Positions 49,501 through 60,171 of a DNA stretch of 64,000 nucleotides are shown one piece after another. The notes below the pieces were generated by a model. The model had not been told where the DNA came from and searched no databases. It saw only the letters and a program-made list of their open reading frames with translations. The DNA is from Nannocystis sp. (GTDB lineage: Bacteria > Myxococcota_A > Polyangia > Nannocystales > Nannocystaceae), in contig NZ_JADJNN010000002.1 in assembly GCF_016714285.1 (NCBI RefSeq), positions 271,001-335,000 of the forward strand, in the 5' to 3' direction. How positions within the stretch are numbered: position 1 is the stretch's first letter; each line of letters begins with the position of its first letter. Made by a program: the position numbers and the translations under genes.

Positions 49501-49720
49501 GTGCGGGCTCGCTGGGTACGACCGGCGCGTCCTCGACGGGTAAGTCGCCCCCGGCAGGCGGCGCCTGGTCCGGTGGTGGAGGGACTGACTCACCGTCGAC
49601 GCTCCAGCCCTGGGGACCTTCGTAGTCGCGTGGGCCAGCGGCCTGGGTTTCGGATACACCGATCCCGATCGTTGCGAGCGCGGCAAGCAACGACGGGCTC
49701 TTGCGGTCGGGCAAGGGCAT
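46562..49720 (-). CDS. TonB-dependent receptor with carboxypeptidase-like N-terminal domain
   Basis: A 1052-residue outer-membrane receptor. ATG 49720 gives a signal peptide ending SETQAAG. A Pro/Glu/Ala-rich periplasmic spacer (~35-100, with a Cys pair in SGCADGDFCVED) precedes a carboxypeptidase-regulatory sandwich (~130-215: SGRMLDATSGSPLIRVNVIV, YTLSVPPGTYQVRIWYDAYE). The plug (~235-370) has MMSRDDIRKSGGGATSAVAR, FLFVRGLGHRYGNTLFDG and ADFAGASVQLESRET. The barrel ends FFLVGLSYSI. The ligand is unknown. A beta-helix lipoprotein, a further lipoprotein and a PhoB-type regulator follow, and ExbB/ExbD/TonB precede, so this is a self-contained uptake locus. Confidence 0.9.
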   Translation of the reverse strand: MPLPDRKSPSLLAALATIGIGVSETQAAGPRDYEGPQGWSVDGESVPPPPDQAPPAGGDLPVEDAPVVPSEPAPAEPAPSEPAAPPPEEDSGCADGDFCVEDLTTDEAALKKEMAPKAAPKLAGPSGTLSGRMLDATSGSPLIRVNVIVVGTSYKTKTDIDGRYTLSVPPGTYQVRIWYDAYEGVTISGVVVAKDDTVAINRDIKPIAGMTQTVAVTAEINKESSAGKLVERKKSVAARDMMSRDDIRKSGGGATSAVARRIVGSTIVGDRFLFVRGLGHRYGNTLFDGARLPSPDPNLRTVPLDIFPSGALSAINVQKTATPDVPADFAGASVQLESRETPDKWTFQIDGRFGINTQASFQSGLRGDHFAGDNFAAGNLGRDLPDLYNTKQPIRATSMNGDQQAFTPQQIEKFGESLPSLNTAVRRHTALPNFGGGVQLGNTFKPWGTRLGFLTALNYANSTQTLSETYRIYNTEQPTQGGPFSLNTRNPDVDIQGTKTTQNVQVSGLGLLKWKLDQNNRVSLLGLYTRDADNESRVLEGRLRTTCGEQFYCRNTRLRYIMRSVLFTRLGGKHEIPAAKGFTIEWFGSYAQARQDDPLLREMLFYRSVGDTPQDSNYNVDTNESGKFQFFKLLDHAGSGALDFTVPFKQWGQLESRFKFGAWAEAKRRTFGVRTFDFEPRGFGGQLPSGTGNIINAGTIGDGSGSPEPFSIKEVTRPGGQDGYAGKQEVYAGYAMLDLPLVRWLRMVGGARLEANRIRVEPFDVFGGAVDAKANAQIRTLNVLPSLNLIFAARKDMNVRIVGAETVARPEFRELAPFVFTDFAGGFTVQGYSKLTATKIWNADMRWEWFPSANEVLAVSVFYKHFDAPIERMIATSPRLQTYRNARFANNVGVELEGRKNLEFISKSLRDLSLGVNFAYIFSRVQIAAPKEGDLLAPTSTQRYLEGQSPYVLNAYLGYDNERSGTNARVLFNTFGRRIAFVGGNHLPDVYELPIHTMDVTLAQRVYKGLSLSFSAFNLLNWRQRFVQGENNDIFYTTRRGIFFLVGLSYSI

Positions 49721-49778
49721 GATGGTCTGTGGTGGCGCTCGAGGCGGCCGGATGATCAGTGGAGTCGCGAGGGTGTCG

Positions 49779-50210
49779 TCATTCCATCTTGCTCGTGAGG
49801 AACACGATGGGCCACGCCTGCGCCTCTTTGGCGAGGTCGACGGCGCTGAGCACATGGCCGAACTCTGCTTCGTCGGCGCCGTCGAGGTAGAGGGTGTTAT
49901 CGGGGCGAGCGTTGAGCATGCGGATCAGCTTTCGAGGCAGCTCGCTGCGCTCGACCTCGATCTTGTTGATCAACGTCTTGCCCTCGGCGTCGATGGTGAG
50001 GACCAACGGCTTGCTCGGGTCATTGGCCGCGTCGAGCTGCTCCTCCTTGTCGTCCTTGGGCGGGAGGCGGACCCAGAAGCTCTTGCTCATGACCGGGGCG
50101 AGGACCATGAAGATAATGAGCAGCACGAGGACCACGTCGACCAGCGGGGTGACGTTCATCTCGGGCTGGATCCGCGGCTTCTTGAAGTTTCCGTCGAGGT
50201 TGATCGCCAT
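49779..50210 (-). CDS. exbD: ExbD-type biopolymer transporter (second copy)
   Basis: A 143-residue inner-membrane protein. One transmembrane helix with the essential Asp lies in MNVTPLVDVVLVLLIIFMV. The C-terminal periplasmic domain (PLVLTIDAEGKTLINKIEVE, NTLYLDGADEAEFGHVL) follows the ExbD pattern. It uses proton flow with ExbB to energise TonB. It starts one base after the other exbD. Two ExbD paralogues behind one ExbB are known from several TonB loci. Confidence 0.92.
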   Translation of the reverse strand: MAINLDGNFKKPRIQPEMNVTPLVDVVLVLLIIFMVLAPVMSKSFWVRLPPKDDKEEQLDAANDPSKPLVLTIDAEGKTLINKIEVERSELPRKLIRMLNARPDNTLYLDGADEAEFGHVLSAVDLAKEAQAWPIVFLTSKME

Positions 50211-50211
50211 G

Positions 50212-51307
<1,096 letters not shown>

Positions 51308-51325
51308 GACTTGTTTCCTCGGGCG

Positions 51326-52141
51326 CTAGCCGGCGGTGAGCTTGAAGGGGAAGTTGACGATGATCCAGACCGAGATGGGCTCACCGTCGAGCTTCGACGG
51401 CGAGTACTTCCAGGCCTTGATCGCGGCGATGACGGCCCCCTTGAAGGCCTTGTCGGCGGCGGTCTTCTCGTCCTCGCCGGTCGCCGTGTTCGTGGAGCGC
51501 AGGATCTTGGCGCCCTTGACCGTGCCGTCGCGATGCACGTGCAGCTTGACGACCACCTCACCCTCGACGCCGGCGTCGCGCAGCTCCTGTGGATACGCGG
51601 GCGGCTTGTTGCCGGCGTCTGGCTGCGGCACGCTGGCCTTCTCAGGCCGGTCAACGGGCTTGGTCGGATCGATCGGCTCGGAAGCGGGTTTGGGCGGCTC
51701 GGGCTTCTTCACCTCGGGCTTCTTCACCTCGGGCTTCTTCACCTCGGGCTTCTTCGCCTGGCCGGCGCCGGGGTTCTGACCTGTCCCAAAGTTCTTGTCC
51801 TCGGAGGGCTTGTCCGTCTCGGGGGGCGGGCCTTCCGGGATGACCCTGGGGAGCTCCGGCTTGGGTTTGGGCTTGGGCTTGTCGGCTTTGGGCTTGGGCG
51901 CGATGTCTGGCGGAGGGGGCGGCGGCGGCTCCTCCTCGGGCTCCGGCTCGGGCTCCTCCTGGACGGCGAAGTCCTTCACTTCGGGCTCGAGCAGCACCTC
52001 GACCGTCTTCTCCTTGCTGCGATCGAGCGCGAGCCACGAGCCGAACAAGGCGAGGTACGCCACACCAGTGATGAGCAGCGAGCGCTTGTTGCGGCGCTCG
52101 AGCACCTGGTCGCGGGTCGCGGGATCGAAGCCGTGGAACAT
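51326..52141 (-). CDS. tonB: TonB energy-transducing protein
   Basis: A 271-residue protein. ATG 52141 (MFHGFDPATRDQVLERR) is chosen; a longer frame upstream lacks family features. One membrane anchor (LLITGVAYLALFGSWLAL) is followed by a Glu/Pro-rich and Lys/Pro-rich periplasmic spacer, including four KKPEV repeats coded by 15-bp tandem repeats. The C-terminal TonB domain (~185-271) reads AYPQELRDAGVEGEVVVKLH, then VWIIVNFPFKL. It heads the locus. Anchor and domain order are standard for TonB. Confidence 0.9.
   Translation of the reverse strand: MFHGFDPATRDQVLERRNKRSLLITGVAYLALFGSWLALDRSKEKTVEVLLEPEVKDFAVQEEPEPEPEEEPPPPPPPDIAPKPKADKPKPKPKPELPRVIPEGPPPETDKPSEDKNFGTGQNPGAGQAKKPEVKKPEVKKPEVKKPEPPKPASEPIDPTKPVDRPEKASVPQPDAGNKPPAYPQELRDAGVEGEVVVKLHVHRDGTVKGAKILRSTNTATGEDEKTAADKAFKGAVIAAIKAWKYSPSKLDGEPISVWIIVNFPFKLTAG
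51698..51757. repeat. 15-bp tandem repeat in tonB
   Basis: Units of CTCGGGCTTCTTCAC start at 51698, 51713, 51728 and 51743 (the last is one base different), encoding the KKPEV repeats of the spacer. Confidence 0.9.
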
Positions 52142-52319
52142 CGAGACGCGGCGAGGATGAAGAATGGCGTTTGCACAGGGATGGCACGAATGTTCCATCT
52201 TCGTGACATCGGTCTGGGCGCGCCGCGATCAGACGTTCGTGACGGCACCGTCACAGACGCGCGTAGCCCAGCCTGAGTGTCGCTTTACGGGCGCGTTGTG
52301 TTGCACGTACCATCGCCGC

Positions 52320-53093
52320 GTGCAGGTCCTCGGCCTCGGCTGTGCGCTCAACTCACGCAGCTTGCTCGCCGACATCGACCTCGAACTCGTCGACGGTCCG
52401 CTCGCGCTGCTGGGTCCATCCGGCGCCGGCAAGAGTCTCGCGCTGCGATGCATGCTCGGGCTAGCGCCGCCGCGGTCGACTGTCCGCGGTGAGCTCGTCC
52501 TTAAGGATGGTCGTCGTGCGCGGCTCGACGATCTCCGGACCGTCGCCGGGTTGCGGGGTCGCGGCCTGTGCCTGCTCCCGCAGGACGCCGGGCCCAGCCT
52601 CGATCCGGTGCGCCGGGTCGAGGCCCAGCTGCGCGAGCTGCTGCGCGTGCACGACAACCGCGACGACTCGCCCGCGTCGCTGCTGGTACAGGTCGGCGTC
52701 GTGGAGGAGCTGCTGCGCCGCTACCCGCATCAGCTCAGCGGCGGACAGGCCCAGCGGGTCGCGCTCGCCCTGGCGCTCGCCTGTCGGCCGGCGCTGCTGC
52801 TGGCCGACGAGCCGAGCTCGGCGCTCGACACCATCGCGCAGGCGCAGCTCGTGGACACCCTGCGGGTCAGCTGCGCCGCGCGGTCGACCGAGCTCGTGTT
52901 CGTGACCCACGACCTCGCACTCGCGGCGAGGCTGTGTGTGCGGGCCGTCGTCCTCGACGTGGGGCGGGTGGTCGAGGCCGGGCCGCTCGCGGGGCTGATC
53001 GCCGCGCCAGCTCACCCGGTCACGCAGGCGCTGGTCGCCGCGGCCCGTCGAGCCGATGCGCTGTTTGTGGATGTCCTGGAGACCAGGTCGTGA
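52320..53093 (+). CDS. Oligopeptide/nickel-type ABC transporter ATPase 1
   Basis: A 257-residue ATPase. Walker A is LLGPSGAGKSLALR, the Q-loop is LCLLPQDAGPSLDP (as in DppD/OppD), the signature is HQLSGGQAQRVALALAL, Walker B is ALLLADEPSSALD and the switch is FVTHDLALAARL. GTG 52320 starts directly before the first strand (VQVLGLGC). TACCAT (52308-52313) is six bases upstream. The gene overlaps the second ATPase gene by four bases. No permease or binding-protein gene accompanies the pair, so partners must be elsewhere or lost. Confidence 0.88.
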   Translation: MQVLGLGCALNSRSLLADIDLELVDGPLALLGPSGAGKSLALRCMLGLAPPRSTVRGELVLKDGRRARLDDLRTVAGLRGRGLCLLPQDAGPSLDPVRRVEAQLRELLRVHDNRDDSPASLLVQVGVVEELLRRYPHQLSGGQAQRVALALALACRPALLLADEPSSALDTIAQAQLVDTLRVSCAARSTELVFVTHDLALAARLCVRAVVLDVGRVVEAGPLAGLIAAPAHPVTQALVAAARRADALFVDVLETRS

Positions 53094-53116
53094 AGGACAT
53101 GTCCCGGGAGACACTT
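53069..53116. repeat. Two dispersed palindromes at the junction of the ABC ATPase genes
   Basis: Copies at 53069-53088 (ATGTCCTGGAGACCAG core) and 53097-53116 (ATGTCCCGGGAGACAC core) flank the overlapping stop/start at 53090-53093. They are 28 bp apart, the same spacing as at 16.8 kb. Confidence 0.6.
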
Positions 53117-53854
53117 TCGGTGCGCGGCCTCACCGTCGCGCTGGGTACTCGCACGGTGATCCGCGACCTCGACCTCGAGCTGCGCCGCGGCGACGCGATC
53201 GCGGTGGTGGGGCCCTCGGGCGCGGGCAAGTCGGCGCTGCTGCGGGCGCTGGTGGGCCTCGAGCCGGGGATCTCGGGCTCGCTGCGCTTCGGCGGCCGCG
53301 AGCTGGTCGGCGCACCGACCGAGGCGTGGCGGCCGCTGCGACGGCGCGTGCAGCTGTGCTGGCAGGACCCGCTGGCGGCCCTGCACCCGCAGCTGCCGGT
53401 GGCCGCGCTGATCGACGAGGCGCGGCTGCTGACCGGGTTGCCGCGCTGGCACGCCGAGGCCCCGGAGCTCCACGCGCTGCTGCGCCGCGTCGCCCTCGAC
53501 CCCGCGCTCGCGCGGCGATCGCCCGGATCGCTGAGCGGCGGCCAGCGCCAGCGCGTCGCCCTGGCCCGCGCCCTCGCGGCCGAGCCGGCGATCTTGTTGG
53601 CCGACGAGATCACCAGCGCGCTCGACCGTCCGGTCGCGTGGGCGCTGATCGACCTGCTCCGCGAGCTGCGAGGCGACGGCCTCGGCCTGCTCATGGTAAC
53701 GCACGACCTGTCCCTTCTACCAGGTACGGTCGACCAGGTGCTCGTGCTCGCTGCCGGCGAGGTGGTCGAGCGGAGCCCCGTCCGCGAACTGATCGCCGCG
53801 CCGCAACACCCGGTCTCTCGCGCGCTGCGGGCCGCCGTGCCGCGCCTGCCCTGA
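53090..53854 (+). CDS. Oligopeptide/nickel-type ABC transporter ATPase 2
   Basis: A 254-residue ATPase of the DppF/OppF type. Walker A is VVGPSGAGKSALLRAL, the Q-loop is VQLCWQDPLAALHP, the signature is SLSGGQRQRVALARALA, Walker B is ILLADEITSALD (the usual Pro after Glu is Ile) and the switch is LMVTHDLSLL. GTG 53090 overlaps the TGA of the first ATPase gene; ATG 53099 is the alternative. The two ATPases form the heterodimer typical of peptide or nickel importers, but no transmembrane partner is encoded nearby. Confidence 0.88.
   Translation: MKDMSRETLSVRGLTVALGTRTVIRDLDLELRRGDAIAVVGPSGAGKSALLRALVGLEPGISGSLRFGGRELVGAPTEAWRPLRRRVQLCWQDPLAALHPQLPVAALIDEARLLTGLPRWHAEAPELHALLRRVALDPALARRSPGSLSGGQRQRVALARALAAEPAILLADEITSALDRPVAWALIDLLRELRGDGLGLLMVTHDLSLLPGTVDQVLVLAAGEVVERSPVRELIAAPQHPVSRALRAAVPRLP
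53706..53725. repeat. Dispersed palindrome after the ATPase-2 switch motif
   Basis: ACCTGTCCCTTCTACCAGGT has perfect outer arms ACCTG/CAGGT and encodes L-S-L-L-P-G. Confidence 0.65.
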
Positions 53855-53858
53855 GGCG

Positions 53859-54671
53859 CTACAGCTGCCGCCAACCGCCGCGGCTGCGCAGCTCGAACAA
53901 TCCGAAGCGGAGGTCCAACACCAGCTCCGCGGCGGTGTACGGGAAGGTCACCTGGGCGATCGCGCCGACGCGCCGCGTGCCGAAGCGGAGGTGGATGCCA
54001 CCGGCGAAGCGGTCGCGCACGGCGTAGAAGCGGTTGGCGGCGACATCATCGACGGTCAATAAGGGCAAGGCCTCGCGCCCGCGAGCCCAGCCGAGGTCGA
54101 CGCCGCCGGTGAACCACGCCTGCGACAGGCTGACGTGGGCGAGCGCGTAGTGGGCCCGTCGCTGAAACTCGAAGGTGGTCGGGTCGCCGTCGTCGGCGGT
54201 CGGCGGGTAGAGCACCTGATGGTAGGTCGCGCCGACCTCGAGGAAGCGGCCGCGGAAGAACGCCAGCGCGGCCTTCGGGGTCCAATTGGGCACGCGCTGG
54301 CTGGGCAACCAGTGGGCCGTCACGCCGAGGGTGAGGTGGTCGAGGAGGCCGAGCGAGAGCTCGAGGCGATAGATGTGCGGCGTGCCGAGACCGACCGCGA
54401 CCGCGAGCACGCCGTGGTCGAGGTGCCGCGCCGAGCGAGCGACATCGCGGGTGAGGTAGCGCCGCAGCCTCGACCTGGGCGGGTCGTGGTTCGGCGCGAC
54501 GGGACCTTGCGGAAGCTCAAGTCGCGTGAGCACCGGCGTGTCGCGCGGGTCCTTCGTGGCCGATGGACTCACGCCTGGCGGACTCGCTGCCGACGTGGGC
54601 TCGCCTGCAGGGGCGAGCGCGAGGGACACGATGAGATGAGCGATCAGCAACCGCCACCATTGTTGCCGCAA
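53859..54671 (-). CDS. Exported beta-barrel-like protein
   Basis: About 270 residues. The start is uncertain: TTG 54671 gives a hydrophobic signal (LLIAHLIVSLALAPAG) and no ATG fits. After a Pro/Ser linker, the chain shows alternating hydrophobic/polar strands with aromatic girdle residues (IYRLELSLGLLDHLTLGVTA, FLEVGATYHQVLY, FAGGIHLRFGTRRVGAIAQV, AELVLDLRFGLFELRSRGG), consistent with a small outer-membrane beta barrel of about 10-12 strands. Its stop is 4 bp after the stop of the ABC gene on the other strand. No family recognised. Confidence 0.65.
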   Translation of the reverse strand: MRQQWWRLLIAHLIVSLALAPAGEPTSAASPPGVSPSATKDPRDTPVLTRLELPQGPVAPNHDPPRSRLRRYLTRDVARSARHLDHGVLAVAVGLGTPHIYRLELSLGLLDHLTLGVTAHWLPSQRVPNWTPKAALAFFRGRFLEVGATYHQVLYPPTADDGDPTTFEFQRRAHYALAHVSLSQAWFTGGVDLGWARGREALPLLTVDDVAANRFYAVRDRFAGGIHLRFGTRRVGAIAQVTFPYTAAELVLDLRFGLFELRSRGGWRQL

Positions 54672-54723
54672 ACCGTGAGGATGCTCAACCGAATCGCGCG
54701 TCCGTCGGCCGAGAGCCGCCCCC

Positions 54724-54729
54724 CATACT
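54724..54729 (+). promoter_or_regulatory. -10-like box before the thiolase gene
   Basis: CATACT ends seven bases before ATG 54737, with no Shine-Dalgarno sequence between. It is a clear example of the leaderless arrangement seen throughout the window. Confidence 0.45.
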
Positions 54730-54736
54730 GACGGCG

Positions 54737-55942
54737 ATGCTGACGAAAAAGCCCCTGTCTCGTGCCATCTACATCGTCGCGGCCAAGCGCACCCCGTTCG
54801 GGACCTTCGGCGGAGCGTTGAAAGAGCTGTCGGCCACGGACCTCGCGGTGGTCGCCGCCAGGGCCGCCCTGAGCGCGGGCAACGTCAGCCCGGAGATCGT
54901 CGACGCGGTGTGCATCGGCAACGTCTCGCAGACCTCGGCCGACGCGCTGTACATGGCCCGCCACGTCGGCCTGCGCAGCGGCGTGCCGGTGCCGGTGCCC
55001 GCCCTCACCGTCAACCGCCTGTGCGGCTCGGGCTTCCAGGCGATCGTCAACGGCGCCCAGGACATCCTGCTCGGCGACGCCGAGGTCGTGCTGGTCGGCG
55101 GCACCGAGAACATGAGCCAGGCCCCACACGCGGTCCGCGGCATCCGCTGGGGCACCAAGTTCGGTCAGGACGGCAAGCTCGAGGACACGCTGTGGTCCTC
55201 GCTCTTCGATCCCTACGCCGGCTGCGCGATGGCCATCACCGCCGAGAACCTGGCCGAGAAGTACAAGATCACCCGCGAGGACTGCGACGTGTACGGCCTG
55301 CGCAGCCAGCAGACCTGGGCCGCGGCGCAGGACGGCGGCCGCTTCACCGCCGAACTCGCCGCGGTCGAGCTCAAGGGCCGCAAGGGCGTCACGATGTTCA
55401 GCGCCGACGAGCACGCCCGTCGCGACGCCAGCCTCGAGTCGATGGCCAAGCTGCCGACGGCGTTCAAGAAGGACGGCGTCGTGACGGCCGGCAACGCCTC
55501 GGGCATCTGCGACGGCGCGGCCGCGCTGATCATCGCCAGCGAGGAGGCGGTCAAGCGCCACAACCTCAAGCCGCTCGCGCGTCTCGTGCAGTGGCACGTC
55601 GCTGGCGTCGACCCGACGCTCATGGGCATCGGCCCGGTCCCGGCGATCCGCGGGGCCCTGGCCCGCGCCGGCCTCGACCTCGCCGACCTCGACCTGATCG
55701 AGATCAACGAGGCCTTCGCCGCGCAGTACATCGCCTGCGAGCGCGAGCTGGGCCTCGACCGCAACAAGACCAACGTCGACGGCGGCGCCATCGCCCTCGG
55801 CCACCCGCTCGGCGCCTCGGGGGCCCGCATCACCGCCCACCTCGTGCACGAGCTGGCCCGGCGCGCTGGTCGTTATGCCATCGGTTCGGCCTGCATCGGC
55901 GGCGGCCAGGGCATCGCCGTCGTGCTCGAGAACGCGGGCTGA
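54737..55942 (+). CDS. Acetyl-CoA C-acyltransferase (thiolase)
   Basis: A 401-residue thiolase catalysing cleavage of 3-ketoacyl-CoA or the reverse condensation of acetyl-CoA. The nucleophile Cys lies in LTVNRLCGSGFQAIVNG (~93). The catalytic His lies in ALGHPLGASGARI and the second Cys in IGSACIGGGQGIA. EINEAFAAQY is also intact. The length and order are standard. The closest functional classes are AtoB (biosynthetic) and FadA/MmgA (degradative); the sequence alone does not decide. No other beta-oxidation gene is adjacent. Confidence 0.93.
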   Translation: MLTKKPLSRAIYIVAAKRTPFGTFGGALKELSATDLAVVAARAALSAGNVSPEIVDAVCIGNVSQTSADALYMARHVGLRSGVPVPVPALTVNRLCGSGFQAIVNGAQDILLGDAEVVLVGGTENMSQAPHAVRGIRWGTKFGQDGKLEDTLWSSLFDPYAGCAMAITAENLAEKYKITREDCDVYGLRSQQTWAAAQDGGRFTAELAAVELKGRKGVTMFSADEHARRDASLESMAKLPTAFKKDGVVTAGNASGICDGAAALIIASEEAVKRHNLKPLARLVQWHVAGVDPTLMGIGPVPAIRGALARAGLDLADLDLIEINEAFAAQYIACERELGLDRNKTNVDGGAIALGHPLGASGARITAHLVHELARRAGRYAIGSACIGGGQGIAVVLENAG

Positions 55943-55970
55943 ACCGGCGCCCAGAGCCGCGCTGTCGCCG

Positions 55971-56141
55971 TCACAGGGCCAGCGCGACCTGAATGGCGAC
56001 CAGCACGAGGAAGCCGATCAAGAAGAGCAGCGGCAAGCGGCCCTCGAGGCCTGGGGCTGGCTCGAGGTCCTCACGCGGCATCATGGGCAGTGGCCCGGTC
56101 CGCACCCGCTTGCGGACCACGACAACCGGCTCGTCGGACAC
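55971..56141 (-). CDS. Small tail-anchored membrane protein
   Basis: A 56-residue frame from GTG 56141. A charged N-terminus (VVVVRKRVRTGPLPMMPRED) leads to one C-terminal membrane helix (PLLFLIGFLVLVAIQVALAL). The positively charged cytosolic side and terminal helix suggest a tail-anchored membrane peptide. It lies between the thiolase stop and thiE with no strong ribosome site, so its reality is moderately supported by composition only. Confidence 0.5.
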   Translation of the reverse strand: MSDEPVVVVRKRVRTGPLPMMPREDLEPAPGLEGRLPLLFLIGFLVLVAIQVALAL

Positions 56142-56236
56142 GCCGTCACGATAACGGAGGTGCAGCGCCAGAGCAGCGTCAAAGGTCGCGCCCCGAAAGT
56201 GACAGGGGTAACGCGCGAGCTCTCGCGGAGCGCAGC

Positions 56237-56905
56237 TCACTCCGCAGCGAGCGCCGTCGCCAGCGCGACCACGCGTGCGTGGATCTCCCCGACGCTGGCG
56301 GCCACCAGCGCGCCGATCGTCGCCACCATCGCCGCGCCGCAGCTCGCCGCCTGCACGGCAGCCGCAGCGTCCAGCCCCCCGATCGCCACCACCGGGCGCG
56401 AGGCCGCAGCGCAGGCCTCCGCGAGCCCGGAAAAGCCGACACAGGGCTCCGGCAGCGCCTTCGAGCGGGTCGCCAGCACCGGCCCGAAGCCGATGTAGTC
56501 GACCGGCAACACCTCGCTCGCGCGTACCTGCGCGAGGTCGTGGGTCGACAACCCGACAACGAGACCCCGCCCACGCAGCGCCGCGATGCTCCCGGCCCAG
56601 ATCGCGGGTGAGCCGAGGCGACGCAGGTCGCCCTGACCCAGGTGCACACCATCGACCCACGCCGGCCGGGCCAGCGCCGCCTCGACGTCGTCGTTGACGA
56701 CCAGCGGCACCCCTGCCGCGCGGCAGATCGGCCCAACTTGCTCGATCAGCTCGATCCGCGTAGAGGTGTCGACGCCCTTGCAGCGCAGCTGGAACAGCCG
56801 CGGGCCCGGCCCCTCCGGGCGGTCGCCGACGAGCCCGCGGGCCGCCGCCGCCGCGTCGAGCCCGCCCGCGTGCGGCCAGTCGAGGATCACGTACAGCCCC
56901 GCCAT
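56237..56905 (-). CDS. thiE: Thiamine-phosphate synthase
   Basis: A 222-residue TIM-barrel enzyme joining the thiazole and pyrimidine halves of thiamine. Motifs: LYVILDWPHAGG, LFQLRCKGVDTSTR (usual QLRxK), VPLVVNDDVEAAL, VDGVHLGQGDLRRL, GFGPVLATRSKA (pyrophosphate-binding loop) and VVAIGGLDAAAA. The length is normal. I looked upstream for a TPP riboswitch (THI box) and did not see one. The gene is interesting next to an operon (6.7-11.4 kb) whose TPP-dependent E1 subunits are degenerate, but no link is implied. Confidence 0.9.
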   Translation of the reverse strand: MAGLYVILDWPHAGGLDAAAAARGLVGDRPEGPGPRLFQLRCKGVDTSTRIELIEQVGPICRAAGVPLVVNDDVEAALARPAWVDGVHLGQGDLRRLGSPAIWAGSIAALRGRGLVVGLSTHDLAQVRASEVLPVDYIGFGPVLATRSKALPEPCVGFSGLAEACAAASRPVVAIGGLDAAAAVQAASCGAAMVATIGALVAASVGEIHARVVALATALAAE

Positions 56906-56975
56906 CGCCGCGCCTGCTTATCACAGCGGGAGCTCCGGGAGCCCGTCATGACCGACCTCCTCGCCGCGCGCGCAG

Positions 56976-57470
56976 ATGGCGATGTCGCTGGCCTCCCACA
57001 TCATCTTCGCGATGGTCGGGATGGCACCCCCATCACCCTCGGCGCCCTCTCCACCGGCATCGCCCTCGACCCCAGCACAGGCCGCGTGCGCACCGACTTC
57101 ATCTCCGAGTGGCTGGCGGCGCCGTTCCCGTTCGCCGCCGGCCTGTTCACCCTGTGCCTGTTCGCCTTCCTCGCCGCCGTCTACCTCGCCGACGCGGCCC
57201 GCGCAGACCCTGACCTTTCGGACATGTTCCATCGGCGCGCCCTGGTCTCCGCCGGCCTGGTCGCAGCGACCGCGCTGCTCACCTTCATCGTCGCCTGGAG
57301 GCCGGCCTCAGCGCGAGCCCGTGGGCGGTGACGCTGCACCTGTCGACCGGCCTGGCCGCGCTCGCGGCGATCGTGCTGCTGCTGCGCCGTCGCCTCCGCG
57401 CCGCCCGAGTCGCCGCGATGTCGCAGGTCGCCCTGATCGTCGTCGGCTGGGTCCTCGCGCAGCACGTTCG
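56976..57470 (+). pseudogene. Relic of cytochrome bd oxidase subunit II (cydB)
   Basis: Three consecutive pieces in three frames together resemble the C-terminal half of CydB: LASHIIFAMVGM (to ~57020); PITLGALSTGIALD through PFAAGLFTLCLFAFLAAVYL and ALVSAGLVAATALLTFIVAW (to ~57300); and AGLSASPWAVTLHLSTGLAA through ARVAAMSQVALIVVGWVLAQ (to ~57465). The first break is at a run of five C bases (57026-57031 region). The N-terminal half is missing and no cydA is nearby. The phrases LFAFLAAVYL and QVALIVVGWVLAQ are typical of the family. It is read as a decayed, frameshifted remnant. Confidence 0.6.
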
Positions 57471-57546
57471 TCGTGTTCAAGTCCCGCCCGCGACGCGCGT
57501 GAGGAGTCGCGGCGGAGCGCGTCCTCGCGCCAGATCGACCCGCTGC

Positions 57547-57552
57547 TATGTT
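57547..57552 (+). promoter_or_regulatory. -10-like box before uvrB
   Basis: TATGTT ends eight bases before ATG 57561. No Shine-Dalgarno sequence is present. Confidence 0.45.
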
Positions 57553-57560
57553 GCACCGCC

Positions 57561-59675
<2,115 letters not shown>

Positions 59676-59714
59676 GCGCGCCGGCCCTCAGGCGCTTGTG
59701 GCATCGTCGCTTCC

Positions 59715-60107
59715 ATGGCCGAAGACCGCCCGCCCGAAGCCGAGGCCCGCGAACTCCACGAACGTCGCTACATGGTCAAACTGGGCCTGCGCATCCGCGC
59801 CATCCGCGAGGAGCGTGGCCTCACCCAACAGGCGGTGGCCAGGTCGGCTGGCATCGCCACCGATATGGTGTCGCGCCTCGAGAACGGTCACTACACCAGC
59901 CCGGGCCTGCGCACGCTGCTCCGCATCGCCGATGGCATGGGCGTACTGCTCGCCGGCCTCTTGCCAGACGCCCCCAGCGCCCCGAGCTCGGCCCCGGAGA
60001 GCGCGCTCAAGTCGCGGCTCGGCGCCCTCGCCCAGCGGGCCGAACCGCACGAGCTCGACCTGCTCGTCGACATCGCCGGGGTCATACTCGGTCGCTCGCA
60101 ACGCTGA
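59715..60107 (+). CDS. XRE-family regulator
   Basis: A 130-residue DNA-binding protein. The helix-turn-helix (~22-80) follows the Cro/C1 pattern: LGLRIRAIREERGLTQQAVA, GIATDMVSRLENGHYTSPGL, LLRIADGMGVLLAGLL. The C-terminal ~45 residues (ESALKSRLGALAQRAEPHEL, LDLLVDIAGVILGRS) form a second helical element that may dimerise. It lies 39 bp after uvrB on the same strand, so co-transcription is possible. Confidence 0.88.
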   Translation: MAEDRPPEAEARELHERRYMVKLGLRIRAIREERGLTQQAVARSAGIATDMVSRLENGHYTSPGLRTLLRIADGMGVLLAGLLPDAPSAPSSAPESALKSRLGALAQRAEPHELDLLVDIAGVILGRSQR

Positions 60108-60171
60108 GCGCTACGCGCCCGGAGCCGGGTCGCTCACAGCGCTGCGCGCCGGGAGCCCAACGCGGCCCGCA

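Noticed and set aside
56906..56975. TPP riboswitch upstream of thiE
   Set aside because: No THI-box core (CTGAGA...) is visible on the minus strand, and the gap is occupied by the cydB relic.
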